This document shows, piece by piece, positions 25,009-34,766 of a stretch of 64,000 bases of DNA (positions are counted from its first letter, which is position 1; each line of letters opens with the position of its first letter). Both the position numbers and the translations under genes were made by a program. This stretch comes from Betaproteobacteria bacterium (lineage in GTDB: Bacteria; Pseudomonadota; Gammaproteobacteria; Burkholderiales; Casimicrobiaceae): contig JAAFJO010000003.1 of the NCBI GenBank assembly GCA_013298145.1, positions 62,001 through 126,000 of the forward strand. The letters are read 5' to 3'. The notes beneath the pieces were generated by a model that was not told the origin of the DNA, made no database searches, and saw only the letters and a program-made list of their open reading frames with translations.

Positions 25009-25695
25009 CTAGGTGCGGTTCGTTTTCTGCGACGAAAACGCCGCAAGCACGCCCATCGCGATGTAGGTGAAGCCGCTGAAATAGCGCCCGACGGCAGACG
25101 CATTTTTTGCGCGAGCGAAAAGCGGCGCGATGCGACTTGCGGCGTGGGCGTAGAGGGAATCGGTCAACGCCGCGATAGCGACAAAGATCGCGCCCAACAT
25201 GACGCTCTGTGCCGCAACGGAGGCTTTGGGATCAATGAATTGCGGCAGGAACGCGGCGAAAAAAATGGTGGTCTTGGGATTGAGAAGTGCCACGATGAAT
25301 CCATCGCGAAAGATGCGGCCCCGGTTGAGCCGCTCGACCTCAGGTACGCGTTGGTCGCTCGATGCGCTTCGCGAACGAAGCGCTTGCACGCCAAGATAGA
25401 TCAGGTACGCAGCACCCGCGTACTTAATGGCGGTAAACGCAAGCGAGGACACCGCGAAGAGTGCGGCAAGTCCGAAGCTTGCAGCAACCGAATTGCCAAA
25501 ATTGCCGAGCGCAACGCCCGCGACCGACATGAGCCCAGACGCGCGCCCTTGAGACAGGCTCCGGGCGAGAATGTAGAGCACGCCAGGACCAGGCGTCACG
25601 GCCAGTACAAAGCTCGCGATGAGAAATGCAGAAAGGAACGTCCACGAAGGCAGGAGTTCAAGCACGAAATTCACTGTTCTAGATGAAACACGCAT
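25009..25695 (-). CDS. LysE/RhtB-family amino-acid exporter
   Basis: Inner-membrane exporter for amino acids or related metabolites, 228 residues with about six hydrophobic segments. The family hallmark is at the start, FVLAVTPGPGVLYILARSLSQGRASGLMSVAGVALGNF, with the P-G-P-(A/D/G) motif, and LLNPKTTIFFAAFLPQFIDP in the middle. The ATG at 25695 was used; a GTG seven codons later (MNFVLELL...) would give a more usual N-terminus. A second, distinct LysE homologue is at 56.6-57.3 kb. The substrate is not predictable. Confidence 0.88.
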   Translation of the reverse strand: MRVSSRTVNFVLELLPSWTFLSAFLIASFVLAVTPGPGVLYILARSLSQGRASGLMSVAGVALGNFGNSVAASFGLAALFAVSSLAFTAIKYAGAAYLIYLGVQALRSRSASSDQRVPEVERLNRGRIFRDGFIVALLNPKTTIFFAAFLPQFIDPKASVAAQSVMLGAIFVAIAALTDSLYAHAASRIAPLFARAKNASAVGRYFSGFTYIAMGVLAAFSSQKTNRT

Positions 25696-25841
25696 CCATC
25701 GTACGAGTTTAGCCGTATCTGATCCAGTGCATAAGTGGGATCGACTGGCGCGTTGGTCAGCTTTCGGCAGTACACTCCTGCATGATTTAGTGAAACCCGC
25801 CTCCGCGAGAGCGTGGCAAGGCGAAAAATAAGGAGCAGTCT

Positions 25842-26582
25842 ATGAATCAGTCCTTAAAACGAATCGGTATCGCACTCGCGATCGCAGTCGGCGTGGCCGC
25901 TGTGCCGATTGCGCAGTCGCAGGCACCCGCAAATCCAACGACCGCACCGGCCACGGCACCCGCGCCCGCCGTGTTTAAACAAGCGCCACTCCCGTATGCG
26001 TTTGATGCGCTCGAGCCCGTGATCGACAAACAAACAATGGAGCTTCATTGGGGACGTCATCACAAGGCACAATACGACGCGCTCAACTCGATTGCTGCAC
26101 AAAATCCGGACGTTGCCAAATTGTCGATTGAGCAATTGCACGCCAGCATGTCAAAGTTTCCTGCGGGTGTTCGCAACAATGCGGGCGGCGTCTGGAACCA
26201 CGATTTTTTCTGGCAGATCATGGCACCTGCAGATCGGCGTGGATCACCTTCCGCGGCGCTGTTGCAGCGCATCGTTGCAGATTTTGGATCCGTTGACGCG
26301 ATGAAAACACAGTTCAACGCGGGCGGTGCGACGCGATTTGGATCGGGCTGGGTTTGGCTGATCGTGAAAGACAAGAAGCTGGCGGTGGTTTCAACCCCGA
26401 ATCAAGACAATCCGTTGATGGACACGGCTGAGGTGCGCGGCACGCCGATTCTCGGCAACGACGTGTGGGAGCACGCGTACTACTTGAAGTACAACAATCG
26501 CCGTGGCGAATACCTCACGAATTGGTGGCAAGTGGTCAATTGGAATGAAGTGAACAAGCGCTTTGATGAGGCGATGAAGTAA
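25842..26582 (+). CDS. exported Mn-type superoxide dismutase
   Basis: Dismutates superoxide; 246 residues with an N-terminal signal sequence MNQSLKRIGIALAIAVGVAAVPIAQSQ and a Pro/Thr/Ala linker, so it is probably periplasmic. Metal ligands match SodA/SodB: His69 (MELHWGRHH), His120 (VWNHDFFW), Asp206 and His210 (DVWEHAYYL). Gly116 and Gln187 (STPNQDNP) are the Mn-type pattern rather than the Fe-type. The gateway tyrosine (Tyr34 in E. coli) aligns with Gln77, while a tyrosine follows at 78. AAGGAG precedes the start. A terminator hairpin lies just downstream, where it meets acnA. Confidence 0.88.
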   Translation: MNQSLKRIGIALAIAVGVAAVPIAQSQAPANPTTAPATAPAPAVFKQAPLPYAFDALEPVIDKQTMELHWGRHHKAQYDALNSIAAQNPDVAKLSIEQLHASMSKFPAGVRNNAGGVWNHDFFWQIMAPADRRGSPSAALLQRIVADFGSVDAMKTQFNAGGATRFGSGWVWLIVKDKKLAVVSTPNQDNPLMDTAEVRGTPILGNDVWEHAYYLKYNNRRGEYLTNWWQVVNWNEVNKRFDEAMK

Positions 26583-26603
26583 GTTCGCTGCAAACGAAGA
26601 AAA

Positions 26604-26628
26604 AGGCTCCGCAAGGAGCCTTTTTTTT
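26604..26628. terminator. Rho-independent terminator (SOD/acnA convergent)
   Basis: AAGGCTCC (26604-26611), loop GCAA, GGAGCCTT (26616-26623), then a run of T. It terminates the SOD gene, and its A-rich upstream side makes it useful for acnA transcripts arriving from the other direction. Confidence 0.9.
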
Positions 26629-29311
26629 ACGACTTCAATAATTGTCCGAGCACGAACGGCAAGATGCCGCCTTGCTTGTAATAGTCGACTTCAATCGGTG
26701 TATCGATTCGGGAGATGACTTTTGTGGGCATCGACGTGCCGTCTTTGCGATGGATCGTCAGTGTGTATTCCATCTGCGGCTCGATCGTTTCAAGGCCCGT
26801 AATTGAAAACACTTCGTCGCCTTTGATGCCGAGCGTGTCAGCGCCAACGCCTGCTTTGAATTGCAGCGGTAGCACACCCATCCCCACGAGATTGCTGCGA
26901 TGAATTCGCTCAAAACTTTTCGCGATCACCGCTTTCACGCCTAAGAGCTGCGTGCCCTTCGCGGCCCAGTCGCGGGAAGAGCCGGTGCCGTACTCCTCGC
27001 CACCGAAGATCACGGTGGGCGTTCCTGTTGCGATGTATTTCATCGCGGCATCGTAGATCGCGAGCTTTTCCTGCGTGGGTTGGAAGAGCGTGACCCCGCC
27101 TTCTTCACGCGTGCCGTCGGCATTGAGCGGAATCATCAAATTCTTGATCCGCACATTGGCGAAGGTGCCGCGCATCATTACCTCATGGTTGCCGCGCCGT
27201 GCGCCGTAGCTGTTGAAATCCGCTTTACCGACGCCGTTTGCTTTGAGCCACGCGCCTGCGGGCGAGGATTCTTTAATCGAGCCCGCAGGCGAGATGTGGT
27301 CGGTCGTAATCGAATCGCCGAATACGCCGAGTGCGCGGGCGTTTTTGATGTCCCCTGTGATGATTGGGGTACCGAAGTTCGCGAAGAACGGTGGCTCAGC
27401 GATGTAGGTGGATTTTGGCCACGAATACGCATCACCCGTAACGCCTTTGATCGCTTGCCAAAGCGGATTGTCCGCACCGGGTTTGGCGTAGAGCGATCGG
27501 AAGGTGTTTGGATCGCGCGCGTAGGGTTGAAGCGCAGCGATTTCGTGGCTCGTGGGCCAAATGTCTTTCAAATAAACGGGGTTGCCGTCGCTGCCGGTGC
27601 CCAGCGGATCAGTCTCAAGGTTATTGAGTACGCTTCCCGCGAGCGCAAATGCGACCACGAGCGGCGGCGACGCGAGGAAGTTCGCTTTTAAGTTCGGATG
27701 AATGCGTGCTTCGAAATTGCGATTGCCTGAGAGCACTGCCGCGCAAATGAGATCGTTCTTGATGATCGTATCGTTGATCTCCGCAGATAGATCGCCGGCA
27801 TTACCGATGCAGGTGGTACAGCCGTATGCGGCGACGGTGAAACCCAGGTTCTCAAGGTATGGCAAGAGCCCTGACTTTGTGAGGTACTCGGTGACGACGC
27901 GAGAGCCAGGCGCGAGCGACGTTTTGATGCGTGGATTCACCGAAAGACCGCGTTCAACCGCTTTTTTCGCGAGCAATCCTGCCGCAAGCATCACGCCGGG
28001 GTTCGATGTATTCGTGCAACTGGTGATCGCGGCGATCAGCACGTCACCGTTACCTAGATCAACCCCGCTTGGCGTGTTCACGCGTTTGCGTAGTAATTCG
28101 GCGGGCTGGGAAAAGCCATTCTCGGAAACGGGCGTCGAGTACAGCGATGTGAAGGTATCGCCTAGCGCGGGAAGGAGTACACGATCCTGCGGACGCTTCG
28201 GGCCAGCGAGCGATGGCTTGATCGTTGCAAGGTCGAGTGTGAGCGTTTGTGAGTAATCGATGTCGCCCGCGTTTGGTACACCGAACAAACCTTGCGCTTT
28301 GAAATAGGCCTCGAAGCGTGTGATCGCCTCGGCGCTGCGACCCGTCGCTCGCAAATAATCTACGGTTGACTCATCGACTGGGAAGAAGCCCATGGTTGCG
28401 CCGTACTCGGGGGCCATGTTCGCGATCGTCGCGCGATCCGGCACGGCGAGCGATGCGGTGCCGTCGCCAAAGAACTCGACAAACTTGCCAACCACTTTCG
28501 CTTTTCGCAGCATTTCGGTGACGGTCAACACCAGATCGGTCGCGGTTGTGCCCTCGGGCAACTTGCCGGTGAGGTTCACGCCGACCACATCGGGCGTCAA
28601 CATGTACACAGGCTGACCGAGCATCGCGGCTTCGGCTTCGATACCGCCGACACCCCAACCGACCACGCCGATGCCGTTGATCATGGTGGTGTGGCTATCG
28701 GTGCCGACAAGTGTGTCGGGGTAAGCGACGCCGTCTTTCACGTGCACACCCGGCGCGAGGTATTCCAGATTGACTTGATGCACGATGCCCACACCCGGCG
28801 GAACGACCTTAAACGTATCGAACGCCTGCATACCCCATTTCATAAATTCGTAGCGCTCGCGGTTGCGAGAGAACTCGAGCTTCATATTGAGATCGAGCGC
28901 GTCTTTGCCTCCGTAATGATCAATCATCACGGAGTGATCGACAACCAAATCGACGGGCACGAGTGGCTCAATCATCTTTGGATTCTTGCCCATCGCTTTT
29001 GCCACACCACGCATCGCAGCGAGATCGGCGAGCAGAGGAACGCCCGTGAAATCCTGCAACACCACGCGGGCGACTACGAACGGAATTTCTGCAGTGCGTT
29101 TATCGACCGGCTTCCAGTTTGCGACCTGCGCCACGTGTTCCGCCATCACTTTTTTGCCATCCACATTCCGCATCACGCTTTCGAGCACGATGCGCATTGA
29201 GATGGGCAGGCGATTGACGTTCGGAAATTGGGTTGCGAGCTCGGGCAACGAATGAAACTTGATCGATTCGCGGTTGGTGGTGGTGAGCGTTTGGAGGGAG
29301 GAGGCGGTCAT
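26627..29311 (-). CDS. acnA: aconitate hydratase A
   Basis: Interconverts citrate and isocitrate in the TCA and glyoxylate cycles, 894 residues, the normal AcnA length. The [4Fe-4S] ligands are visible in [13 protein letters not shown] and [13 protein letters not shown]. Other signatures are [53 protein letters not shown] and the C-terminal swivel domain with [16 protein letters not shown]. It is divergent from a VapBC module, beyond which the second aconitase acnB is encoded. AcnA is usually the more oxidation-resistant paralogue, and it neighbours an exported superoxide dismutase. Confidence 0.97.
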   Translation of the reverse strand: MTASSLQTLTTTNRESIKFHSLPELATQFPNVNRLPISMRIVLESVMRNVDGKKVMAEHVAQVANWKPVDKRTAEIPFVVARVVLQDFTGVPLLADLAAMRGVAKAMGKNPKMIEPLVPVDLVVDHSVMIDHYGGKDALDLNMKLEFSRNRERYEFMKWGMQAFDTFKVVPPGVGIVHQVNLEYLAPGVHVKDGVAYPDTLVGTDSHTTMINGIGVVGWGVGGIEAEAAMLGQPVYMLTPDVVGVNLTGKLPEGTTATDLVLTVTEMLRKAKVVGKFVEFFGDGTASLAVPDRATIANMAPEYGATMGFFPVDESTVDYLRATGRSAEAITRFEAYFKAQGLFGVPNAGDIDYSQTLTLDLATIKPSLAGPKRPQDRVLLPALGDTFTSLYSTPVSENGFSQPAELLRKRVNTPSGVDLGNGDVLIAAITSCTNTSNPGVMLAAGLLAKKAVERGLSVNPRIKTSLAPGSRVVTEYLTKSGLLPYLENLGFTVAAYGCTTCIGNAGDLSAEINDTIIKNDLICAAVLSGNRNFEARIHPNLKANFLASPPLVVAFALAGSVLNNLETDPLGTGSDGNPVYLKDIWPTSHEIAALQPYARDPNTFRSLYAKPGADNPLWQAIKGVTGDAYSWPKSTYIAEPPFFANFGTPIITGDIKNARALGVFGDSITTDHISPAGSIKESSPAGAWLKANGVGKADFNSYGARRGNHEVMMRGTFANVRIKNLMIPLNADGTREEGGVTLFQPTQEKLAIYDAAMKYIATGTPTVIFGGEEYGTGSSRDWAAKGTQLLGVKAVIAKSFERIHRSNLVGMGVLPLQFKAGVGADTLGIKGDEVFSITGLETIEPQMEYTLTIHRKDGTSMPTKVISRIDTPIEVDYYKQGGILPFVLGQLLKS

Positions 29312-29476
29312 AGCGTTTTCTTCGTAACGTCGGTTCTTGCAAAGTCGGTCGAACCGTTAACGTATGCGTGTGATTGAGCTGGGATCGTAGGGCTCGTGCA
29401 TGACATCTCGATCATCGATAACGTGAAGCGCTTCCCGAAAATCAGTCACAGTATCGTCTAATAAACCATGTATTAG

Positions 29477-29548
29477 GCCCCATATAAGATTCGGGCTAGC
29501 GACGATATTTGTATCGTATGGAAAAATAGCAAAGGCGCGATCTAGCCC
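29477..29548. repeat. Dispersed intergenic element, copy E
   Basis: GCCC (29477-29480) pairs with GGGC (29493-29496), and TAGCCC begins at 29543, with exactly 46 nt between. GGGCTAGC at 29493 and CTAGCCC near 29542 also form long-range inverted arms. It lies between divergent acnA and vapB. Confidence 0.65.
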
Positions 29549-29600
29549 TATTTAAATGGATGCTTCAGCTATTTTGTTGTTGTACTTTGCGCTTCCGAAT

Positions 29601-29649
29601 TTCATACCATAGAATTCATACCTGTCAAATCATACTTTTGAGGTATGAC
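29601..29649. promoter_or_regulatory. Candidate VapBC autoregulatory operator
   Basis: TTCATACC occurs at 29601-29608 and again at 29615-29622 (14-bp spacing). A further partial TCATAC lies at 29630, and the inverted form GGTATGAC at 29642-29649 abuts the vapB ATG. Direct plus inverted ATACC half-sites just before an AbrB-type antitoxin gene are the usual layout for toxin-antitoxin autorepression. Confidence 0.5.
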
Positions 29650-29892
29650 ATGGAAGCAACGCTTGCAGAACGCGGTCAGGTCGTCATCCCAAAGAGCATG
29701 CGCGATCAGCTGGGGCTCACGCCCGGCACGCTGTTAACGTTTTCGATTGAGGACGGAAAACTGGTGATTCGCAAGAAAGTAGACGACGCCATCAGCCGCG
29801 CACGCGGAAAATTCAAACTCGCCTCGGGCTTTGAATCGACGGATGATGCGATGCGCGCGATTCGTGGCCGCGCACCCGGCGATCCCGCCTAG
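29650..29892 (+). CDS. AbrB/MazE-fold antitoxin (VapB-like)
   Basis: An 80-residue antitoxin starting MEATLAERGQVVIPKSMRDQ, the SpoVT/AbrB swapped-hairpin DNA-binding signature (ERGQVVIPKxxRxxLGLxPG). The C-terminal part, SRARGKFKLASGFESTDDAMRAIRGR, is the segment that typically wraps the toxin. It binds its own promoter region and neutralises the PIN-domain toxin encoded 6 nt downstream. An upstream reading from 29560 has no plausible N-terminus; the ATG at 29650 fits. Confidence 0.85.
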   Translation: MEATLAERGQVVIPKSMRDQLGLTPGTLLTFSIEDGKLVIRKKVDDAISRARGKFKLASGFESTDDAMRAIRGRAPGDPA

Positions 29893-29898
29893 AAGCTC

Positions 29899-30306
29899 AT
29901 GATCGCAGTAGATTCATCAGTGTTGATCGACATCCTGAATAACTCCGCACGCGCGGAAGTGTCAGAGGCAGCGCTTCGCCGTGCGCTCGAAAAAGGGCCT
30001 GTCGTGATGTGTGACGTAGTCGTTGCCGAAGTGTGTAGCGCGCTGATGCAACCTGATGAAGTGCAGCAAACGCTGGAAGAACTGGGCATTCAGTATTTGC
30101 CGATGAAGCAAACGGCGGCCGCGCGCGCTGGCGAAATGCAGAAACGCTACCGTGATCGCAAAGGAACGTATCCGCGCGTGCTACCCGATTTTTTGGTGGG
30201 TGCACACGCGATGATGCAATGCGAGGCGCTCATCACACACGACGGCGAATTCGTTCGTGACTATTTCAAGGGGCTCAAGGTGATCGTGCCTTCAGAGCTG
30301 CAATGA
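29899..30306 (+). CDS. PIN-domain toxin (VapC-like ribonuclease)
   Basis: A 135-residue PIN-domain endoribonuclease. The acidic metal-binding residues are all visible: Asp5 (MIAVDSSVLIDIL), Glu44 (VVVAEVCSALM), Asp96 (VLPDFLVGAHA) and Asp114 (ALITHDGEF). The targets of VapC toxins are usually tRNA or rRNA; this one is not known. It forms a module with the antitoxin 6 nt upstream and precedes acnB by only 28 nt on the same strand, so the aconitase may be transcribed from the TA promoter. Confidence 0.88.
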   Translation: MIAVDSSVLIDILNNSARAEVSEAALRRALEKGPVVMCDVVVAEVCSALMQPDEVQQTLEELGIQYLPMKQTAAARAGEMQKRYRDRKGTYPRVLPDFLVGAHAMMQCEALITHDGEFVRDYFKGLKVIVPSELQ

Positions 30307-30334
30307 GTTTTTTTGAGAATTTGAGGAGAATGAA

Positions 30335-32932
30335 ATGCTAGAAGCCTATCGCCAACACGTAGCCGAGCGCGCCGCGCTCGGGATTCCACCGCTGCCACTC
30401 AACGCGAAGCAGGTTGCGGAGTTGATCGAATTGATCAAGAACCCGCCCGCTAATGAAGGTGCCACGTTAGTTGACTTGATTTCAAATTGCGTGCCCGCTG
30501 GTGTGGACGCGGCTGCGAAAGTAAAAGCGAGCTATCTCGCAGCAGTTGCCCACGGCACAGAGAAAACTCCTTTGCTCTCGCGCGAGAAAGCCACTGATCT
30601 TTTGGGAACGATGCTGGGCGGCTACAACATTTCTCCGATGGTGGAATTGCTCGACGATGCGTTAGTGGGCGGCATCGCTGCAAACGGCTTGAAGAAAACG
30701 CTGCTGATGTTCGATCAATTTCACGATGTGAAAGAGAAGGCCGAGAAAGGCAATGCGAACGCGAAGGCAGTGTTGCAAAGTTGGGCTGATGCAGAGTGGT
30801 TTACCTCGCGCCCGGAAGTGCCGAAGTCGATCACAATTTCTGTGTTCAAAGTAACGGGTGAGACGAATACCGATGATCTCTCGCCTGCGCCAGATGCGTG
30901 GAGTCGCCCTGACATCCCGTTGCACGCGCTCGCGATGCTCAAAAACAAGCGCGATGGCATCACGCCGGAAGAAGACGGCAAGCGCGGACCGATTAAATTC
31001 ATCAACGACCTTCGCGCGAAGGGCAATCTCGTTGCCTACGTGGGCGATGTCGTCGGTACAGGCTCATCGCGCAAATCGGCGACCAATAGCGTGCTTTGGT
31101 TTACGGGCGAAGACATTCCGTTCATTCCGAACAAGCGGTTCGGTGGCGTCTGTCTCGGCAGCAAGATTGCGCCGATCTTCTACAACACGATGGAAGATGC
31201 AGGCGCGTTGCCGATTGAAATCGACGTCGCGCAAATGAATATGGGCGACGTAGTGCAGATCGCGATCGATCACGCTACCGGCAAAGTGACTGCGACAAAA
31301 GATGGCAAGCAAATCGCTGAATCGCAGCTAAAAAACCTGGTGTTGCTGGACGAAGTTCGTGCCGGTGGTCGTATTCCGCTGATTGTGGGTCGCGGCCTCA
31401 CAGGTAAAGCGCGTGAAGCGCTTGGATTGCCAGCGAGCACGTTGTTCCGCCTTCCAGTAGCGCCGAAAGATAGCGGCAAGGGCTACACACTTGCGCAGAA
31501 AATGGTCGGTCGCGCGTGCGGCTTGCCAGAAGGCAAAGGCGTTCGCCCCGATACGTATTGCGAGCCGAAAATGACCTCGGTCGGCTCGCAAGACACGACC
31601 GGCCCGATGACGCGCGACGAGTTGAAAGATCTCGCTTGCTTGGGCTTCTCATCCGATCTCGTGATGCAATCGTTCTGCCACACCGCCGCCTATCCGAAGC
31701 CGGTTGACGTGAAAATGCATCACGAATTGCCAGACTTCATTTCGACGCGCGGCGGCGTGTCGCTGCGTCCGGGTGACGGCATTATTCACTCATGGTTGAA
31801 CCGCATGCTGCTGCCCGATACGGTGGGCACGGGTGGTGACAGCCACACCCGTTTCCCGATTGGTATTTCGTTCCCAGCGGGCTCGGGGCTCGTCGCGTTC
31901 GCCGCAGCAACCGGTGTGATGCCGCTTGACATGCCGGAGAGCGTGCTCGTGCGCTTCAAAGGCAAGATGCAGCCCGGCGTCACGCTGCGCGATCTCGTAC
32001 ATGCGATTCCGCTTTACGCGATCAAGGCGGGTCATCTGACCGTTGCGAAGCAAGGCAAGAAAAACATTTTCTCGGGTCGCATTCTCGAAATCGAAGGTCT
32101 GCCTGATCTGAAGATTGAGCAGGCGTTCGAGTTAGCCGATGCGTCTGCTGAGCGCAGCGCTGCCGGTTGTACCGTTGCGCTCAATAACGAACCGGTGATT
32201 GAGTATTTGAAATCGAACATCGTTCTTTTGAAAGCGATGATCGCCGACGGTTACCAGGATGCGCGCTCGCTCGCTCGCCGGATCAAGGCGATGGAAGATT
32301 GGCTCGCCAATCCGAAGCTCTTGAAAGCGGACGCAGACGCGGAATACGCCGCGGTCATCGAAATCGATCTCGCAGAAATCACCGAGCCGATCGTATGCTG
32401 CCCGAACGATCCTGATGATGCGAAAACGCTGTCGGACGTTGCGGGTGCGAAGATCGACGAAGTGTTCATCGGAAGCTGCATGACCAACATTGGCCACTTC
32501 CGCGCCGCCGCGAAGTTGCTCGAAAACAAGCGTGACATTCCAGTGAAGCTCTGGGTCGCACCGCCGACCAAGATGGACGCGGCGCAGCTCACCGAAGAGG
32601 GCCACTACGGCACGTTCGGAACGGCGGGTGCGCGCATGGAAATGCCGGGCTGCTCTTTGTGTATGGGTAACCAAGCGCAGGTGCGTGAAGGCGCGACTGT
32701 GATGAGCACGTCAACGCGTAACTTCCCGAATCGCCTCGGCAAAAACTCCGACGTGTATCTGGGCAGCGCTGAGCTCGCAGCGATTTGTTCCAAACTTGGA
32801 CGCATTCCGACCAAAGAGGAATACCTGGCTGACATGGGCATCATCAACAAAGACGGCGACAAGATCTATCGTTACATGAACTTCAACGAGATGCCTGAGT
32901 TTGTAGAGCGCGCGGATTCGGTTGCGGCTTAA
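30335..32932 (+). CDS. acnB: bifunctional aconitate hydratase 2 / 2-methylisocitrate dehydratase
   Basis: Main TCA-cycle aconitase of many proteobacteria, 865 residues, the usual AcnB length. The N-terminal HEAT-like domain begins [22 protein letters not shown]; the [4Fe-4S] ligands are visible as [13 protein letters not shown] and [13 protein letters not shown], with [19 protein letters not shown] as a third catalytic segment. A good ribosome site GAGGAGAATGAA precedes the ATG. The gene ends at a terminator shared with the convergent Lrp gene. Its co-location with VapBC on the same strand is unusual. Confidence 0.97.
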   Translation: MLEAYRQHVAERAALGIPPLPLNAKQVAELIELIKNPPANEGATLVDLISNCVPAGVDAAAKVKASYLAAVAHGTEKTPLLSREKATDLLGTMLGGYNISPMVELLDDALVGGIAANGLKKTLLMFDQFHDVKEKAEKGNANAKAVLQSWADAEWFTSRPEVPKSITISVFKVTGETNTDDLSPAPDAWSRPDIPLHALAMLKNKRDGITPEEDGKRGPIKFINDLRAKGNLVAYVGDVVGTGSSRKSATNSVLWFTGEDIPFIPNKRFGGVCLGSKIAPIFYNTMEDAGALPIEIDVAQMNMGDVVQIAIDHATGKVTATKDGKQIAESQLKNLVLLDEVRAGGRIPLIVGRGLTGKAREALGLPASTLFRLPVAPKDSGKGYTLAQKMVGRACGLPEGKGVRPDTYCEPKMTSVGSQDTTGPMTRDELKDLACLGFSSDLVMQSFCHTAAYPKPVDVKMHHELPDFISTRGGVSLRPGDGIIHSWLNRMLLPDTVGTGGDSHTRFPIGISFPAGSGLVAFAAATGVMPLDMPESVLVRFKGKMQPGVTLRDLVHAIPLYAIKAGHLTVAKQGKKNIFSGRILEIEGLPDLKIEQAFELADASAERSAAGCTVALNNEPVIEYLKSNIVLLKAMIADGYQDARSLARRIKAMEDWLANPKLLKADADAEYAAVIEIDLAEITEPIVCCPNDPDDAKTLSDVAGAKIDEVFIGSCMTNIGHFRAAAKLLENKRDIPVKLWVAPPTKMDAAQLTEEGHYGTFGTAGARMEMPGCSLCMGNQAQVREGATVMSTSTRNFPNRLGKNSDVYLGSAELAAICSKLGRIPTKEEYLADMGIINKDGDKIYRYMNFNEMPEFVERADSVAA

Positions 32933-32997
32933 TCCACGCGAAGATATTCCCCCGAGAACGGGGAAGCTAGCGCGGGAATAGTGTTCCGTTTGCTTGA

Positions 32998-33022
32998 AAG
33001 CGGCTCCGACGGGAGCCGTTTT
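32998..33022. terminator. Rho-independent terminator (acnB/Lrp convergent)
   Basis: CGGCTCC (33001-33007) and GGAGCCG (33012-33018) form a stem with loop GACG, preceded by AAAG and followed by TTTT. It serves acnB from the left and the Lrp-family gene from the right. Confidence 0.85.
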
Positions 33023-33025
33023 CAC

Positions 33026-33451
33026 TTATGACAGTCGATACGTCTCGAGATGAATACTCGTCTCCGTATTCGCGATGCCTTTGAGCAGGCGAATACGTTC
33101 GAGCACTTTGGCGAGGTCTTGCAGGTTTTCGGCGCGGAGCTCGGCTAGTAGATCCCAGCGGCCGTTGGTGTCTACGAGTGTTGCGACGCCGGGTTCGCCC
33201 ATGAGATTGGCGATCACTTCGCGCGTGCGGTTTCCATCAACAGCAATACTTGTCCAAGCCTTAATTTGCTCGGGCTTAACGTCAGGTCTTAACTTTATTG
33301 TGTAACCCACAATAATTCCGTCCTGTTCCATTTTGGTGAGGCGGTTAGTCACGGTGCCGCGAGAGACTTTCAGTCTCGCCGCCAACGTGGCGATGCTTTC
33401 GCGAGCGTTTTGCCGGAGCAGTGCAATGAGCTTGTGATCGATCTCGTCCAT
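33026..33451 (-). CDS. Lrp/AsnC-family transcriptional regulator
   Basis: A 141-residue feast/famine regulator. The winged helix-turn-helix is MDEIDHKLIALLRQNARESIATLAARLKVSRGTVTNRLTKMEQDGIIVGYTI, here read as MDEIDHKLIALLRQ followed by LAARLKVSRGTVTNRL, and the RAM ligand-binding domain begins about residue 65, with TSIAVDGNRTREVIANLMGEPGVATLV. It is divergent from the ornithine cyclodeaminase gene, with an inverted repeat between them, so it probably controls that gene in response to an amino acid such as ornithine or arginine. Confidence 0.92.
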   Translation of the reverse strand: MDEIDHKLIALLRQNARESIATLAARLKVSRGTVTNRLTKMEQDGIIVGYTIKLRPDVKPEQIKAWTSIAVDGNRTREVIANLMGEPGVATLVDTNGRWDLLAELRAENLQDLAKVLERIRLLKGIANTETSIHLETYRLS

Positions 33452-33458
33452 TTGTGCA

Positions 33459-33490
33459 TTTTGCCAGTGATACTTACCATAATGGCAAAA
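33459..33490. promoter_or_regulatory. Inverted repeat in Lrp/ornithine cyclodeaminase divergent promoter
   Basis: TTTTGCCA (33459-33466) and TGGCAAAA (33483-33490) are perfect 8-bp arms 16 nt apart, directly upstream of the Lrp-family gene and 116 nt before the ornithine cyclodeaminase gene. A site for the adjacent regulator is plausible. Confidence 0.5.
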
Positions 33491-33606
33491 ATTTAGCTAT
33501 TTCTATCAGTTTATGGGCTTTTGCTTGACGTAACCAAGCTTCAAAATTCACTCCGTGGCGTTTCACCTTTCCGAGCCGCCCTTTATTTGACCCACGGAGC
33601 CCACCA

Positions 33607-34719
33607 ATGGATCGTAATTCACAGCAAACCCTCAAACGGAATCGACATGAAGAAACGCGCTTTTTAAGCGCACCCGAGGTCGCACGCATGATCGCCGAGC
33701 GCGGTTTGCCGCAATGCCTGCAAGGCGTTGCCGCAAACATTGCTCAAGATTTTCTGCGTTGGAAATCGTTCGATAAGTCAGCGCGGCTTGCATGCCATTC
33801 GCGCGACGGTGTCATTGAGCTAATGCCCATTGCGGACGACAAGTCATTTACGTTTAAGTACGTCAACGGTCATCCCAAGAACACCGCCATCGGCTTACCC
33901 ACCGTGATGGCCTTCGGTGTGCTCGCAGACGTTGCCACCGGCATGCCCCTGTTGATTAGCGAGCTGACACTAACGACCGCGATTCGCACCGCCGCCACCT
34001 CTGCAGTCGCGGCGCGCGCGCTCGCGCGTGCGAACTCGCGCACGATGGCCTTGATTGGCAACGGCGCTCAAAGTGAGTTTCAAGCGCTTGCGTTTCATCA
34101 TTTGCTCGGCATCGAGGAAATTCGCCTCTACGATTGCGACCCCAGCGCAACGGCGAAATTGGTGCGCAATCTAGAGCGGAGCGGCGATGCAGCTAACCTG
34201 GTGCTTAAGGTGTGTTCGAGCGCGCGCGAAGCGGTTCGCGGCGCTGACATCGTGACCACGGTGACCGCTGACAAAACGAACGCGGCAATCCTATCTGCCG
34301 ACATGATTGAGCCAGGCGTTCATCTCAACGCGGTGGGTGGCGATTGCCCTGGCAAAACGGAAATTCCGCCAGAGGTATTGACGTTGGCGAACGTATTCGT
34401 CGAATATGAACCGCAAACCCGTATTGAAGGCGATTTGCAGCAGATGCCCGCTGAATTCGCCGTCACTGAGCTATGGGAAGTGCTCGCCGGGCGCCATGTC
34501 GGCCGGGGAAGCGCTGCTGAGGTAACTATGTTTGATTCAGTCGGTTTCGCGATTGAGGATTTCTCCGCGCTCCGATTCTTGCGTGATCTCGCGATTGCGA
34601 ACGACGTTGGACAATCAATCGAGCTCATTCCATCGCTTGAGGATCCGAAGGATCTATTTCGATTGCTCCAGCCAGTTCGTGCTTCGCAGGCTGCGATACC
34701 CGCGGGCGCTGTGATTTAG
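33607..34719 (+). CDS. ornithine cyclodeaminase / mu-crystallin family protein
   Basis: NAD-dependent enzyme of 370 residues, probably converting ornithine to proline and ammonia. Features are DDKSFTFKYVNGHPKNTAIGLPTVMAFGVL near residues 78-108, a substrate-side region with the catalytic-type Lys (KYVNGH), TTAIRTAATSAVAARALAR, the Rossmann motif LIGNGAQSEFQALAFHHLLG and LNAVGGDCPGKTE with the Asp proposed to activate water. Members can also act as alanine dehydrogenase or ketimine reductase, so the substrate is inferred. GGAG lies just before the ATG. The divergent Lrp gene fits control by an amino acid. Confidence 0.88.
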   Translation: MDRNSQQTLKRNRHEETRFLSAPEVARMIAERGLPQCLQGVAANIAQDFLRWKSFDKSARLACHSRDGVIELMPIADDKSFTFKYVNGHPKNTAIGLPTVMAFGVLADVATGMPLLISELTLTTAIRTAATSAVAARALARANSRTMALIGNGAQSEFQALAFHHLLGIEEIRLYDCDPSATAKLVRNLERSGDAANLVLKVCSSAREAVRGADIVTTVTADKTNAAILSADMIEPGVHLNAVGGDCPGKTEIPPEVLTLANVFVEYEPQTRIEGDLQQMPAEFAVTELWEVLAGRHVGRGSAAEVTMFDSVGFAIEDFSALRFLRDLAIANDVGQSIELIPSLEDPKDLFRLLQPVRASQAAIPAGAVI

Positions 34720-34766
34720 GGGCTCGCAGAGTCCAGACACGCGCACTCTCGTTTAGGTGACTTTTG

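Larger units (their letters stand above)
29312..29649. other. Divergent intergenic region acnA / vapB
   Basis: 338 bp separating acnA from the VapBC genes. It contains a copy of the 46-nt-spaced element (29477-29548) and, close to vapB, the candidate autoregulatory operator (29601-29649). The rest is AT-rich and probably holds the divergent promoters; I cannot place -10/-35 boxes with confidence. Confidence 0.5.
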
